A DNA stretch of 6,908 bases from Desulfobacterales bacterium (GTDB lineage: Bacteria > Desulfobacterota > Desulfobacteria > Desulfobacterales > UBA2174_A), in contig JALOPD010000283.1 of assembly GCA_025454075.1 (NCBI GenBank), forward strand, positions 1-6,908. The letters run 5' to 3'. The first letter of the stretch is position 1. The number at the start of each line of letters is the position of its first letter. The notes beneath the pieces were generated by a model. That model was not told where the DNA came from, ran no database searches, and was given only the letters and a program-made list of their open reading frames with translations. Positions 6,482-6,908 of the stretch are shown here, in pieces. The translations under genes were made by a program, and so were the position numbers.

Positions 6482-6908
6482 CCCCGCTTTCCGACATCCT
6501 CGCCGCGCGCTGCAACCTGACCCCGGACCTGCTGGCCGCGGCCGACCGGGTCCGCGCCGAAAAGGGCGGCCAGATCGGCGAGATCCTGGTCCAGCAGAAG
6601 GCGATCACCGAGGACCAGCTGCTGGAGGCGATGGGCGCTCAGTTCGACATCCCCTACTGGCCCAAGCTGCCGTTGAACGACATCGACCCCGCCCTGGTCG
6701 CCAGGATCCCCATCCAGTTCCTGAAGAAGCACTGCCTGGTGCCGATCCAGTGCCGCAGGCCGCCGACCGCCGTGGACTGCGGCCTCAGTGCGCCGAACCC
6801 GGCCGGGCCGAACCGGCCGGTCTGCGAGGCCGGCTGCGTGATCGCGGTGCGCGACCCCATCGAGTTCCAGGCTTTGGACGATCTGGTGCGGATTTTGGAC
6901 GTCCCCGA
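6478..6908 (+). CDS. gspE: Type II secretion system ATPase GspE, N-terminal part (3' end outside window)
   Basis: GspE is the hexameric cytoplasmic ATPase that drives pseudopilus assembly and binds GspL through its N-terminal domain. The window holds 143 codons; the Walker A/B ATPase core and the tetracysteine zinc domain lie beyond the right edge. The start is GTG at 6478, overlapping the gspD stop as GTGA, without a strong Shine-Dalgarno, so translation is probably coupled. Residues 1-90 match the MshEN/GspE-N fold: 'IGEILVQQKAITEDQLLEAM' (33-52), 'FDIPYW' (56-61), 'IPIQFLKKHCLVPIQ' (77-91). After an interruption the domain resumes with 'GCVIAVRDPIEFQALDDLV' (119-137), equivalent to the usual 'l-vA-dP-d--aldeL'. 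The interruption, about residues 92-118, is Cys/Pro-rich and is not typical of the family at this position. The alternative PilB or MshE is disfavoured by the gsp context. Confidence 0.9.
   Translation, partial: MTPLSDILAARCNLTPDLLAAADRVRAEKGGQIGEILVQQKAITEDQLLEAMGAQFDIPYWPKLPLNDIDPALVARIPIQFLKKHCLVPIQCRRPPTAVDCGLSAPNPAGPNRPVCEAGCVIAVRDPIEFQALDDLVRILDVP
6757..6785. repeat. Inverted repeat within gspE
   Basis: AGGCCGC (6757-6763) and GCGGCCT (6779-6785) are exact reverse complements with a 15-base loop. They lie inside the unusual insertion in the GspE N-terminal domain. Confidence 0.6.
6798..6821. repeat. Tandem 10-bp palindromes within gspE
   Basis: CCCGGCCGGG at 6798-6807 and ACCGGCCGGT at 6812-6821 are both perfect palindromes, four bases apart. 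Each sits in a related GAACC(C)GGCCGG direct repeat (6795-6806 and 6810-6820). They belong to the same Cys/Pro-rich insertion. Confidence 0.7.

Noticed and set aside
1..6908. A novel defence, mobile or biosynthetic system hidden in the window
   Set aside because: Nearly all of the sequence is accounted for by seven recognisable T2SS genes, with no spare coding space and no repeats of array type. The unusual points are local changes within this operon.

Overview
The window holds a run of co-directional, tightly packed genes on the + strand. They encode a type II secretion system (T2SS) in the order gspK (3' part), gspL, gspM, gspN, gspC, gspD, gspE (5' part). Both ends of the window cut through genes, so the operon continues on each side. 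The DNA is strongly GC-rich with G/C-biased third positions. A short AsmA-like GspN, a GspL with a PilM-like cytoplasmic domain, and a compact secretin without an obvious long C-terminal pilotin-binding tail suggest a deltaproteobacterium in the broad sense (Desulfobacterota or a relative). That placement is an inference from family resemblance and was not tested by a search.

Layout: 3-758 is the C-terminal two thirds or so of the minor pseudopilin GspK. 760-2205 is GspL and 2202-2771 is GspM, the inner-membrane assembly platform proteins, joined by a 4-base overlap. 2776-3630 is GspN. A 44-base gap follows, the only real intergenic space in the window; it carries a plausible sigma-70 promoter and a small inverted repeat. 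3675-4559 is GspC, the clamp protein linking platform and secretin. 4588-6481 is the secretin gene gspD, and 6478-6908 is the start of the ATPase gene gspE, overlapping gspD by 4 bases.

Together the products would form a secretion machine. GspE (cytoplasmic ATPase) docks on GspL, which pairs with GspM in the inner membrane. GspK caps the pseudopilus. GspC contacts the secretin N0 domain with its periplasmic HR domain, and GspD forms the outer-membrane channel.

The main anomaly is in gspD. The signal peptide and first half of the N0 domain (4588 to about 4810) are in one frame, while the rest of the secretin continues in the next frame from about 4811. Roughly 40 conserved N0 codons appear to be missing at the junction. 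Either the gene is broken by a deletion or the sequence/assembly is wrong there. Other points worth a look are a possibly leaderless gspC start, a 22-bp perfect palindrome inside gspL, and a cysteine-containing, palindrome-rich in-frame insertion in the N-terminal domain of GspE. I found no RNA genes, CRISPR array, mobile element or wholly new system; this is a recognisable T2SS operon with some local oddities.
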